Positions 15,646 to 24,070 of a stretch of 32,774 nucleotides of DNA are shown here, piece by piece; within the stretch, counting starts at the first letter, position 1, and every line of letters begins with the position of its first letter. The notes beneath the pieces are model-generated. The model was not told the DNA's origin, did not search any database, and saw nothing but the letters and a program-made list of their open reading frames with translations. The DNA is from Candidatus Latescibacterota bacterium (lineage in GTDB: Bacteria > Latescibacterota > UBA2968 > UBA8231), in NCBI GenBank assembly GCA_009691525.1, contig SICG01000034.1, positions 1-32,774 on the forward strand. Direction: 5' to 3'. The position numbers and the translations under genes are program-made.

Positions 15646-18600
15646 ACTGGTCGCTGATCATCGCCTTGAGCCTATGGTTAGGGGGGCCGGCAGCGGCTCA
15701 GGTGCGCGCTACCATCGAAGAACTATCCGGCCTGGGTTCGCGCATGAGTGGGTACCCCGGGGCGGAAGTGGCGGCCCGGCTGATGGAGGAAGGATTGCGC
15801 CGAGCCGGGGTGGAAGCGGTGCAGCGGGAGGAGTTCGCCCTCGCCGTGCCCATGGACCGGGGAGGCAGCTTGAGCGTGCCGGCCAGCGGAGAGAGTTGGT
15901 CTATGTATGGCTTTTGGCCCAATCTGGTGGTGCCTTCCACCTTGCCCCCGGGCGGGGTGGATCTGCCGCTGATCTGGGGCGGTACGGGGGAGTGGGAGGA
16001 ATTGGAGGGGCAGGAGGTGGAGGGCCGGGCGGTGCTTTTGGAATTCAACTCCTGGAACCACTGGCTGCGCGCTGCTTCTCTGGGGGCCCGGGTGGTGCTC
16101 TTCATCGCCCCGGAGCAAGCCACTTGGGCTCAGGGGATGACCAAGAGCATCGAACTGCCGGTGGAGCTGCCGCGCTTCTGGGTGGGACGGGAGGCCGGGC
16201 AGGCCCTGCGCCGGCAATTGGCACAGGGGCCGGTACAGGTGCATCTGGAGGCCGCCATGTACTGGGAGCAAAGGCCGGCCTGGAATATCTGGGGACTGGT
16301 GCCGGGCCGCGATCCACTCCTGAGAGATGAACTCATCGTGGTCGAGGCGTACTACGACGCCTCCTCGGCGGTGCCCGCTCTGGCCCCGGGCGCCGAGCAA
16401 GCCTGTGCGGCTGCGGCCCTGCTCGAAGTGGCCCGTCATCTGCGCGATCATCCCCCGGCCCGTAGTGTGGCGCTGGTGGCCGCCGGCGCCCATTTCCAAG
16501 GAAGGCGGGGCATTGTCGAGTTCCTCGACCGCCACGCCCGCCGCCACCCGTACTACGCCCAGCGCCAGCAGCAGCCCCTTTCACCCCGGCTCTTCATCAG
16601 TCTGGACCTGTCTTCGCAGACCGACCAGCTGGGGATCTGGAACAACACCTACAGCTTTGATCTCAAACGCTTCTTTGTCCCCCTGGGCCGGCGCTTCACT
16701 GCCTATGCCGAAGAGGCCGGGTGGGAGCTGGCCAACGGCATCAGCCCGATCAAGGGCATGGATTGGTCCTCCTACATGCCCGGGGGCCTGAGCCCCGACA
16801 GCGAGGTGGCCTTCGAAGCCGGCCTGCTCTCCCTGGTGCTGGCCACGGTCAACGACGCCCGCTACGGGGTGGGTACCCCGCTGGATCTGCCGGGACTGGT
16901 AAGCTTTGCCAATCTGGAGCGGCAAATAGATCTCTTAGTGGGCCTGCTGGAACGGGCGTCCACCGACCCGGAACTCTTCGCCGGCATGGAGGATCTCAAT
17001 CCGGTGCTCAAAGACAACCTGCGCAGCCTGCGGGTGATGGCCCGCACCTTTCCCCAGCGCAGCCAAATGCCAGACCGGCCAGTGCCCGGCGCCCTGGTGG
17101 TGGTGGATTTTCCCGCCAATCACAAGGGAGTACACCGGGCCCAGTTTCACCTCGCCGATGCCGAGGGACAGATCGAAGCCAGGGGTCTGGAACTGGGGGC
17201 AGTGCCAGTGGCCGCATACGGTTTGGACCCGCAGACGGGTGCGGTGGTCTACGCTCCTGACCTGGGAGAGCGAGGGGCCCGCTTTAATGGCGACCCGCCC
17301 AAATCCGGCCTGCTGGGCAGCGCGGTGCGCTGGGACATCAACGAAAAGACGATGGTGCTCTTCCCTTGCATCGGCAGCCCTTTTTTTGGGCTGATTGACC
17401 CGCGCCAGCTCTCGGCCCTCAACGAACTCCAGGTCCTCGACAGCAAAGGGACAGCGCCCAGGCAATTCGGGTTTGTGTTAGGCGCTCCGGCCGGCGTGGT
17501 CTTTGGCAGTCCTGGGCAGGCCCTCAAGCTGATTCTGGGCAAACGTCTGCTACTGCTGCTCAACAGCCAGGGAGGGCAGGGCGAGCAGGAAGCCCGGGGC
17601 AGCGGCTACGTGTTGGGGGCCCAATCCCTGCTGCCCACCGAACTCAAGGCCCTGGAGGACATGTGGCAGTTAGACGAGACCCGGCTCTTGACCATGCGCC
17701 GGCACGCCATCGAAAACCAGCGGCTCACCCAGCTGCACCAGCGGGGCGGGGTGCTGCTGGAAGAAGCCCGCCAGGCCTGGTCGGCGCGGCAGTGGCCCGC
17801 GTATGTGCGGGCGGTGCGGGCGGCGCTGGGGGTGACTGCCCGGGCGTACCCAGAAGTCCTGGGTACCCTCAACGACGTGATGAAGGGCCTGGTTTTCTTT
17901 TTGGCGCTGATCATTCCGGCGGCCTTCTTCGGGGAACGCCTCTTGCTGGCGGCGGCCGACATCCACCGCCAACTGGCCGGCTGTGCGGCGCTGCTGGGCC
18001 TCATCTGGCTGATCCTCTCCCAGATCCATCCGGCCTTCGAGATCGCCCACCCCCTGGTGATCCTGCTCGGGTTTGCCATCATGGCGATGGCCTGTTTTGT
18101 GCTGCTGCTGATCACCGCGCGTTTTAATCGTTATTCCCGGGAACGCCAGGCCCGCGCCGCCCGGGTCCACGACACCGATATCAGCCGGGGCAGCGCCGCG
18201 TATGTAGCTTTTATGCTGGGCATCTCCAACATGCGCCGCCGCCGGCTGCGCACCGGCCTGACCCTGATCACCCTGACGCTGTTGACCTTTACGGTGCTCT
18301 CCTTCACCGCCTTCAGGGAGCAGGTGCGCTACCTGGGTTTTGACCTACCTCACCCAGCCCCGTATCCCGGGGTGTTGATCCGCGACCGGGGCTGGAACGC
18401 CCTCAGTTCGTCCACCCTCGAATACGCCGCCTCCCACTTTGGCCCAGGGGTCTGTGCCCGCAGCTGGTACCTGGCATCCCAGTGGGGCATAGAGCAGCAG
18501 GAGCAATACATCCAGATCCGCTGCCAGGGGCGCAGCGAGCAGGTATCGGGGCTCTTGGGACTCAGCCCGGCGGAGGTGGGTATCACCGGCATAGATCGGG

Positions 18601-19976
18601 TGTTGAGTGCCGGCACCTTCTTCACTAGCGCCAACGAAGCCAGCTGCCTGGTACCCGAGGAACTGGCCCTCCGGCTGGGCATCGGTCCCGAAGCGGTGGG
18701 CCACATCCAGGTGCAGGTCTTTGGCAAACTGCTGAAGGTGAGGGGGATCGTCGATGGCCCCCGCATGAAGGCGCTGCTGGATCTGGACCACGAGCCTCTG
18801 ACCCCGGCGGACTTTAAAATGTCCGCCAACCAGCTGCTGGGGCCGGCGGCCCTGTTAAGAACTTCGGTCGAAAAGCAGGATCTGTCCCTGGAGATCAAGC
18901 CCTTTGTCCACCTCGACCCAGACCAGGTGCTCATCCTGCCCTTCGAGACTTTGCGTGAGGCCGGCGGCAGTCTGCGTTCGGTGGCGGTGCGCCTGGGGGG
19001 TGGTGCGGGGGATCGCGAATTGGTGGAGGACTTCCTGCTGCGTTTCTCCAGCACCCTCTTCGCCAGTCTGCCGGAGGAGGGCAGCGGACAACTCCGGGTC
19101 TATTCCTACACCTCGGTGGGGCTGACCGCGGTGGAGGGATTGGGGGCGGTGCTGATCCCCATGGCCATTGCTGCCCTCATTGTACTCAACGCCATGCTGG
19201 GGGCGGTGTACGAACGCTTCCGCGAGATCGGCATCTATTCGTCGGTGGGCCTGGCCCCCAGACACATCGCCTGGCTCTTTGTGGCCGAGGCCTGTGTGTA
19301 CGCGGTGTTGGGGGTCACGCTGGGGTATATCCTGGGACAGGGAGCCGGCAAGATCCTGCTCTGGGCCGGCCTGGCAGGGGGTATCAATCTCAACTACTCC
19401 TCGCTGGCGGCGATCTCGGCGGCCCTCTTGGTGATGGCGGTGGTGCTCTTGTCCACCGTGTACCCCGCCCGCCTGGCCGCCCAGAGCGCGGTGCCCGACA
19501 CGGTGCGCCGCTGGCAGCCACCTCCACCCGAAGGGGACCGGTGGATCTTTGCCTTCCCCTTCATGGTGAGCCGCGCCGAAGTGCTGGGCATGTGTGGCTT
19601 TTTGACCAACTACTTCAAAGGGCAGGGGGAGGCGACCCTGGGCAATTTCTTCACCGAGCAGGTGCGCATTGTCCGCGAGGGGGAGGAGCACGGAGTGCAA
19701 CTGCTCCTGTGGCTGGCGCCCTTCGACATCGGGGTCTGCCAGTTCCTGCAGTTGGGTTTCGGTCCTTCCGGAGTGCCCGGTGCTTGCGCGGTGGAGGTGT
19801 ACATCGAGCGGCTCAGCGGTCAGGACGCCTTTTGGCAACGGGCCAACCAGCGCTTCATGAACCGGCTGCGCCGCGAATTTTTATTGTGGAACACTCTGGG
19901 TTCCGAGGACCGGGCTTTTCACCGGCAGGCCGCCGAAGAGTTGATGAGGGGGGAGGATGTCGAAGCGCCGGGATAA
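15642..19976 (+). CDS. Fusion of a degenerate M28 peptidase domain with an FtsX/MacB-type permease
   Basis: This 1444-residue protein has a signal peptide (residues 1-20, ending GGPAAA). An M28-like opening, ATIEELSGLGSRMSGYPGAE, is followed by a PA-like insert (about 100-200) and an M28 core (about 230-410). The zinc-site residues are gone: the AHxD motif reads AYYD (Y237), the GAxD motif reads GAEQ (Q253), and the catalytic Glu pair reads HF (284-285). Membrane segments begin near 748. An FtsX segment (RLRTGLTLITLTLLTFTVL, about 866-885) precedes a large MacB-like extracytoplasmic domain. The C-terminal FtsX core (about 1171-1283, with ERFREIGIYSSVGLAPRHI) follows, then a roughly 155-residue cytoplasmic tail. 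ATG 15642 overlaps the upstream stop. No ABC ATPase gene is nearby. Confidence 0.8.
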   Translation: MNWSLIIALSLWLGGPAAAQVRATIEELSGLGSRMSGYPGAEVAARLMEEGLRRAGVEAVQREEFALAVPMDRGGSLSVPASGESWSMYGFWPNLVVPSTLPPGGVDLPLIWGGTGEWEELEGQEVEGRAVLLEFNSWNHWLRAASLGARVVLFIAPEQATWAQGMTKSIELPVELPRFWVGREAGQALRRQLAQGPVQVHLEAAMYWEQRPAWNIWGLVPGRDPLLRDELIVVEAYYDASSAVPALAPGAEQACAAAALLEVARHLRDHPPARSVALVAAGAHFQGRRGIVEFLDRHARRHPYYAQRQQQPLSPRLFISLDLSSQTDQLGIWNNTYSFDLKRFFVPLGRRFTAYAEEAGWELANGISPIKGMDWSSYMPGGLSPDSEVAFEAGLLSLVLATVNDARYGVGTPLDLPGLVSFANLERQIDLLVGLLERASTDPELFAGMEDLNPVLKDNLRSLRVMARTFPQRSQMPDRPVPGALVVVDFPANHKGVHRAQFHLADAEGQIEARGLELGAVPVAAYGLDPQTGAVVYAPDLGERGARFNGDPPKSGLLGSAVRWDINEKTMVLFPCIGSPFFGLIDPRQLSALNELQVLDSKGTAPRQFGFVLGAPAGVVFGSPGQALKLILGKRLLLLLNSQGGQGEQEARGSGYVLGAQSLLPTELKALEDMWQLDETRLLTMRRHAIENQRLTQLHQRGGVLLEEARQAWSARQWPAYVRAVRAALGVTARAYPEVLGTLNDVMKGLVFFLALIIPAAFFGERLLLAAADIHRQLAGCAALLGLIWLILSQIHPAFEIAHPLVILLGFAIMAMACFVLLLITARFNRYSRERQARAARVHDTDISRGSAAYVAFMLGISNMRRRRLRTGLTLITLTLLTFTVLSFTAFREQVRYLGFDLPHPAPYPGVLIRDRGWNALSSSTLEYAASHFGPGVCARSWYLASQWGIEQQEQYIQIRCQGRSEQVSGLLGLSPAEVGITGIDRVLSAGTFFTSANEASCLVPEELALRLGIGPEAVGHIQVQVFGKLLKVRGIVDGPRMKALLDLDHEPLTPADFKMSANQLLGPAALLRTSVEKQDLSLEIKPFVHLDPDQVLILPFETLREAGGSLRSVAVRLGGGAGDRELVEDFLLRFSSTLFASLPEEGSGQLRVYSYTSVGLTAVEGLGAVLIPMAIAALIVLNAMLGAVYERFREIGIYSSVGLAPRHIAWLFVAEACVYAVLGVTLGYILGQGAGKILLWAGLAGGINLNYSSLAAISAALLVMAVVLLSTVYPARLAAQSAVPDTVRRWQPPPPEGDRWIFAFPFMVSRAEVLGMCGFLTNYFKGQGEATLGNFFTEQVRIVREGEEHGVQLLLWLAPFDIGVCQFLQLGFGPSGVPGACAVEVYIERLSGQDAFWQRANQRFMNRLRREFLLWNTLGSEDRAFHRQAAEELMRGEDVEAPG

Positions 19977-22551
19977 ACAATGGGAGGAGGTCGAGGAGTA
20001 CCGCTCCCTGCTGGAGGCACCCTCCCGCTTTGACGAGGGCTTCACCACCCGCACCTTGATCGGGGTGCTTTTTATCTCCCTGATCATGACCCCCGGGGAG
20101 ATGTACCTGGGCCTGGTCACCGGGGGGGGGATCGGCGCGGCGGCCCAGTGGGTGACGGTGATCCTCTTTTTGGAGGTGGCCAAACGCTCCTTTACCTCGC
20201 TGCGCCGGCAGGAGATCTACCTGCTGGTGTACGTGGCCTCGGCCCTGGTGGCCAGGGAGCAGGGGGCTTTCCTGGATCTGCTCTGGCGCCAGTACTTTGT
20301 CACCTCACCCGAAGCAGAGCAGTTCGGCATCGCCAAACTCCTGCCCTGGTGGTATGCCCCCTCCCCGGATTCGGAGGCCATCACCCAGCGCACCTTCCTG
20401 CACCCGGACTGGGCCTGGCCCATCGCCTTGCTGGTGCTGGGCACCATCATGGGGCGCATCGCCTGGTTCACCTCCGGGTACGCCCTCTTTCGCCTCACCT
20501 CCGACCGCGACCGGCTGCCCTTTCCCACCGCCCCGATGTCGGCCCTCTCTTCCATGGCCCTGGCCGAGGAGAGCGGCGGCGAGGCCGAGACCTGGAAGTG
20601 GCCGGTGTTCAGCACCGGGGCGATGATCGGCACCCTCTTTGGGGCGGTGTACGTGGGGTTGCCCACGGTCACCGACCTCTTGGGCGGCAAGATCACCTTG
20701 ATCCCTATCCCCTTCCTCGACCTCACCCCGTACCTGGGCAATGTGCTGCAGGCCGCACCTCTGGGCATCACCCTGCACCTGGGCTCGGTGCTGGCCGGCC
20801 TGCTCATGCCCTTCTGGGCGGTGGTGGGTTCCTTTGCCGGGGTGATGGTGAGCACCTTTGCCAGCCCCTTCCTGCGGGCTTGGGGGTACCTGCCCCGCTG
20901 GGAGGTGGGCATGGACACCATCCGCACCCAGATCGCCACGGGCATCGACTTCTGGCGGGCCTTTGGCATCGGTATCACCCTGGCTATTACCCTCATCAGT
21001 TTCTACCAGTTGTTGCTGGCTGCCCGCCAGGCCAGGCAGCGGCAGGGGATCAGCGCCGCCCCGGTGGATTATCCGCACACCTGCCAGCATCAGGGTTGTG
21101 GCCGGCCCTCCCAGGTGCGGGGCTACTGCCTCAAACATCTGGGCCGGGGGGATTTCAGCCTGTGGGCCTGTGTGTTGCTCTTTTGTGTGCCCACCCTCTA
21201 TTCCATTGTGCTGGCCAAGACCCTCTTTCCCACTCTGGTGAGCACCGGACTGCTCCTGACCTTTTTGCTTATCGGTTTTGTCTACGCCCCGCTGATGTCG
21301 GTGGTCAGCGCCCGGCTAGACGGCATGATCGGCCGCGAGGTGGCCATCCCATACCTGCACGAGACCATCATCTTTCTCACCGGGTACCGGGGGGTGGAGA
21401 TCTGGTTCGTGCCTTTCCCGGGCCAGAACTTTGGCGGCAATGCCGAACAGTTCCGCATCGTCGAACTCACCGGCATGAAGTTCACCAGCCTGCTCAAGGC
21501 CGAAGTCTTCATGCTGCCCATAGTTTTTGGCGTGAGTTTGATGTACTGGAGCTTCCTCTGGCGGCTGGCGCCCATCCCCTCGGAGAGCTACCCGTACGCT
21601 CAGATGATGTGGCCCTTGCAGGCCTTTGACCAGGCCCTCTTCCTGTCGAGTACCATGTACAGCAAGACCTGGAGGGCGGGGGAAGAAGTGGAGGGCTACC
21701 AGGTGCGGCGGGGCGAGGTGGTGTGGAGCCCGAGCAATTTGCAGGACCGCCAGTGGTGGTACTGGCGGGTGCGCTCCACCCGCCAGGTGGAGGTGCCCGA
21801 TCCGGCCAAACGAGAGTACGGCCCCTGGTCCGAGACCGGGTTCTTCTACACCGACTTCGAGGGGCAAGGCCCACCGGCACGGGCACCGCCCTCCCGCCAA
21901 TCTATCCAGGCCGGCACTCCGCAGCGGCTCTGGCCCGCCGATGGCGAAGCGGTGTCCACTCCCAACCCCAATTTCCGGGTGCAGGTGGAACTGGCGGCGG
22001 GGGACACGGCGGAGTTCTACATCGAGGTGGACCGCCTGTCCACTTTTGACGGGGAGTTCCTGCAGCGCTCCTCGGACCAGCCCCTGCTCTTTGAGGTGCT
22101 CTGGGAGGACCTCAAGTACAGCGGCAACCGCCGTGACGACGACGGGGATGGGCAGCGGGACGAGGAACTGATCAATGGCCGCGACGACGACGGGGACGGC
22201 CGGGTGGACGAGGACTTTAGCCATCCCACCGACGGGAAGAAATGGCCCTTCATCGCCATCGGCTTGGGCTTTGGCTTGGTGGCCTATTTTGGCCTGGCCC
22301 TGCTGGGCATGCCCATCTTCCTGATCTGGGGGTACGTGCAGAGCGTCAACGGCATTCCCCACAACCTGCTGCCCCAGATCATCGGGGCCCTGCTGGCGCG
22401 CGGTTATTTCTGGAAGAAGTACGGCAAACAGGAATGGCGACGCTATGCCATGGTGCTGAGTGTGGGTTTTGGGGTGGGCATGTCCCTGGTGGGCATGTTC
22501 TGCGCGGCATTGGCTATGGTGAGCAAGGCGGTCTCGGCCGTGGCGTATTGA
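19957..22551 (+). CDS. Second OPT-like membrane protein with Cys/His knuckle and Ca-binding-like repeats
   Basis: This 864-residue polytopic protein has about 13 membrane segments. The start (TLIGVLFISLIMTPGEMYLG, then LVTGGGIGAAAQWV) resembles oligopeptide-transporter helices. A loop after the first half holds C376, C381, C391 and H394 (a C-x4-C-x9-C-x2-H pattern), likely a zinc knuckle. A soluble insertion at about 600-765 lies before the last membrane segments. It includes a WYWRVRS and NPNFRVQVEL-type beta domain and two DDDGDG...DEEL/DED repeats (727-738 and 743-754), similar to Ca-binding repeats. The start at 19957 overlaps the preceding gene by 20 bases and follows a G-rich ribosome site. 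It forms an operon with the other OPT-like gene and the M28-FtsX fusion. Substrate unknown. Confidence 0.75.
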   Translation: MSKRRDKQWEEVEEYRSLLEAPSRFDEGFTTRTLIGVLFISLIMTPGEMYLGLVTGGGIGAAAQWVTVILFLEVAKRSFTSLRRQEIYLLVYVASALVAREQGAFLDLLWRQYFVTSPEAEQFGIAKLLPWWYAPSPDSEAITQRTFLHPDWAWPIALLVLGTIMGRIAWFTSGYALFRLTSDRDRLPFPTAPMSALSSMALAEESGGEAETWKWPVFSTGAMIGTLFGAVYVGLPTVTDLLGGKITLIPIPFLDLTPYLGNVLQAAPLGITLHLGSVLAGLLMPFWAVVGSFAGVMVSTFASPFLRAWGYLPRWEVGMDTIRTQIATGIDFWRAFGIGITLAITLISFYQLLLAARQARQRQGISAAPVDYPHTCQHQGCGRPSQVRGYCLKHLGRGDFSLWACVLLFCVPTLYSIVLAKTLFPTLVSTGLLLTFLLIGFVYAPLMSVVSARLDGMIGREVAIPYLHETIIFLTGYRGVEIWFVPFPGQNFGGNAEQFRIVELTGMKFTSLLKAEVFMLPIVFGVSLMYWSFLWRLAPIPSESYPYAQMMWPLQAFDQALFLSSTMYSKTWRAGEEVEGYQVRRGEVVWSPSNLQDRQWWYWRVRSTRQVEVPDPAKREYGPWSETGFFYTDFEGQGPPARAPPSRQSIQAGTPQRLWPADGEAVSTPNPNFRVQVELAAGDTAEFYIEVDRLSTFDGEFLQRSSDQPLLFEVLWEDLKYSGNRRDDDGDGQRDEELINGRDDDGDGRVDEDFSHPTDGKKWPFIAIGLGFGLVAYFGLALLGMPIFLIWGYVQSVNGIPHNLLPQIIGALLARGYFWKKYGKQEWRRYAMVLSVGFGVGMSLVGMFCAALAMVSKAVSAVAY

Positions 22552-22576
22552 TGGCGGGATGAGGGCCGCGTATATT
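22548..22576 (+). promoter_or_regulatory. Promoter of the PspA/DUF350 operon
   Basis: TTGATG (22548-22553) and TATATT (22571-22576), 17 bases apart. The -35 box contains the stop codon of the upstream transporter. Transcription should start at about 22583-22584, almost exactly at the first base of the next start codon. No sigma54 (GG-N10-GC) element like that of enterobacterial pspA was seen. Confidence 0.72.
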
Positions 22577-22583
22577 CACCTCC

Positions 22584-22940
22584 ATGGACCTGCTCAGACG
22601 CCTCTGGCATCTCGCCCGCGCCCAGGTGGGGACCGGGAAAGGGAGTGGGTGGGGAGAGCCGGTGCCGAGGGCGGAATTCGGCGGGGCAGAGCGCCCGCGC
22701 CAGGCACCCGCGCCGGCCATCGACCCGCAGCTGGCCCAGTACTACGCCAATCTGGAAATTCCCTATGGCACCGACCTCGAAACGGCCCACCGGGCCTGGA
22801 AACGCCTGTTGAAGAAATGCCATCCCGACTTACACGCCAATGATCCGGAGAAAAGGCGGGTGGCCGACGAGTTGAGCGCCCGGCTCACCCAGGCTTTTCA
22901 GGAAATAGCGCGAGCCCTCAAAGCAAAGGAGAATAGCTGA
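22584..22940 (+). CDS. Small J-domain protein
   Basis: This 118-residue protein has a variable Gly/Pro-rich first half (residues 1-48). A compact J-domain (about 53-115) follows: YYANLEIPYGTDLETAHRAWK, then KKCHPDLHAND with the diagnostic His-Pro-Asp at about 80-82, and a last helix ending IARALKAKEN. The HPD loop stimulates Hsp70 ATPase, so it may recruit DnaK to this operon's products. There is no Gly/Phe or zinc domain. No ribosome site precedes ATG 22584, and the promoter position suggests a leaderless message. First gene of an eight-gene unit. Confidence 0.8.
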   Translation: MDLLRRLWHLARAQVGTGKGSGWGEPVPRAEFGGAERPRQAPAPAIDPQLAQYYANLEIPYGTDLETAHRAWKRLLKKCHPDLHANDPEKRRVADELSARLTQAFQEIARALKAKENS

Positions 22941-22944
22941 ACTC

Positions 22945-23343
22945 ATGTCCTCTACCTACGACCAGGTCAAAGGGTACGTCCTCGAGTTGGGCCTGCGCAT
23001 CTACGAAGAGGTGCCCGGCGAGGAGTTGCTCATCGTCGACGACACCGAGCGTGGCATCCGCAAACTGATCATCGACTGCGAAGACGAAATCTTAGTGATG
23101 GAGCAGCTGATCCTCAGGTTGGAACCCGGAACCCCACCGCAGACCTACAAACGGCTGTTGCAGATGAACCGCAGCCTGGTCCACGGGGCCTTTGTGTTGG
23201 ACGAGAGCGGGGAACGCCTGCTCTTCCGCGACACCCTGGCCTTGGGCAATCTGGACCTCAACGAACTGGAGTCCGCCCTCAATGCCCTGAGTCTGGGGCT
23301 GGCCGAAAACGGGACTGAATTACTCTCTTTTGCCGGGAAATAA
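22945..23343 (+). CDS. YbjN/YjfI-like small protein
   Basis: This 132-residue, acidic protein without signal peptide or membrane segment has an alternating strand/helix pattern. It runs from a LIVDDTERGIRKLIIDCEDE segment, through YKRLLQMNRSLVHGAFVLDE and RLLFRDTLALGNLDLNELES, to a final helix ending in NALSLGL. This is the YbjN/secretion-chaperone-like (CesT/Tir) fold, also seen in YjfI-type proteins encoded beside PspA homologues. It probably binds PspA or another partner protein in the cytoplasm, but that is inference. AAAGGAG in the end of the J-domain gene serves as ribosome site; the gap is four bases. Confidence 0.7.
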   Translation: MSSTYDQVKGYVLELGLRIYEEVPGEELLIVDDTERGIRKLIIDCEDEILVMEQLILRLEPGTPPQTYKRLLQMNRSLVHGAFVLDESGERLLFRDTLALGNLDLNELESALNALSLGLAENGTELLSFAGK

Positions 23344-23352
23344 GGAGGAAAA

Positions 23353-24060
23353 ATGGCAGGCATTTTTCAGCGACTCTTCAAAACCGGACAGGCCGAAGCC
23401 CACTCCCTCGTCGACCGGCTTGAAGACCCGATCAAGCTGAGCGAGCAGGCGGTGCGGGATCTCAGGAAAGATTTACACGAGAGTTTGCAAAGTTTGGCCG
23501 AGGTCAAGGCCATTGTCATCCGCGTCAACAAGGAAGCCGAAGACAACAAGCGCCTGGCCGCCGACTATGAACGCAAGGCCATGCTTTTGCTGCAAAAGTC
23601 TCAGGGCGGCGAGCTGGTCCCCGCCGAGGCCGAACGCCTGGCCCGCGAAGCCCTCAACCGCCGGGAGGAAGCGGCTGCCAGGGCCCTGGAGGCTTCCCAG
23701 CAGGCCCTGTCCCAGGGGCAGATGGCCGACAAGTTGCAGAGCAATATCAACGAACTCAAGTCCAAGGTGGCGGGCTACGAGAACGACCTGATCATGCTCA
23801 AGGCCCGCAGCAAAACCGCCAACGCCACCCGCAAGATCAACCAGCGCCTGGCCAATGTGGACCCCAGTGGCACAGTGAGCCTCCTGGAGCGGATGAAAGA
23901 GAAGGTGAACGACCAGGAGTCCCTGGCCCAGGCCTACGGGGAGATGGCCGACACCACCCACACCGTGGACGAGGAGATCAACAAAGCCCTGAAGGGTGGC
24001 ACCTCGCCCAAGGTGGAGGATTCCCTGGCAGAAATGAAAGCCAAGATGGGCATGAAGTGA
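23353..24060 (+). CDS. pspA: PspA/IM30-family protein
   Basis: This 235-residue, almost wholly helical protein is the length expected for PspA/IM30 (ESCRT-III-related membrane-remodelling proteins). The N-terminal amphipathic helix MAGIFQRLFKTGQAEAHSLV is followed by DRLEDPIKLSEQAVRDLR, the family's signature. Long coiled-coil helices extend to about residue 150, then a C-terminal helix (DSLAEMKAKMG). It binds stressed inner membrane, limits proton leak, and in some bacteria regulates its own transcription. No pspF or pspBC is seen. Its partners here are a YbjN-like protein, a polyamine-type enzyme and DUF350, as in the yjfIJKL-type arrangement rather than the classical psp operon. Strong GGAGGAAAA ribosome site. 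Confidence 0.92.
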   Translation: MAGIFQRLFKTGQAEAHSLVDRLEDPIKLSEQAVRDLRKDLHESLQSLAEVKAIVIRVNKEAEDNKRLAADYERKAMLLLQKSQGGELVPAEAERLAREALNRREEAAARALEASQQALSQGQMADKLQSNINELKSKVAGYENDLIMLKARSKTANATRKINQRLANVDPSGTVSLLERMKEKVNDQESLAQAYGEMADTTHTVDEEINKALKGGTSPKVEDSLAEMKAKMGMK

Positions 24061-24070
24061 GGCCTCGCTC

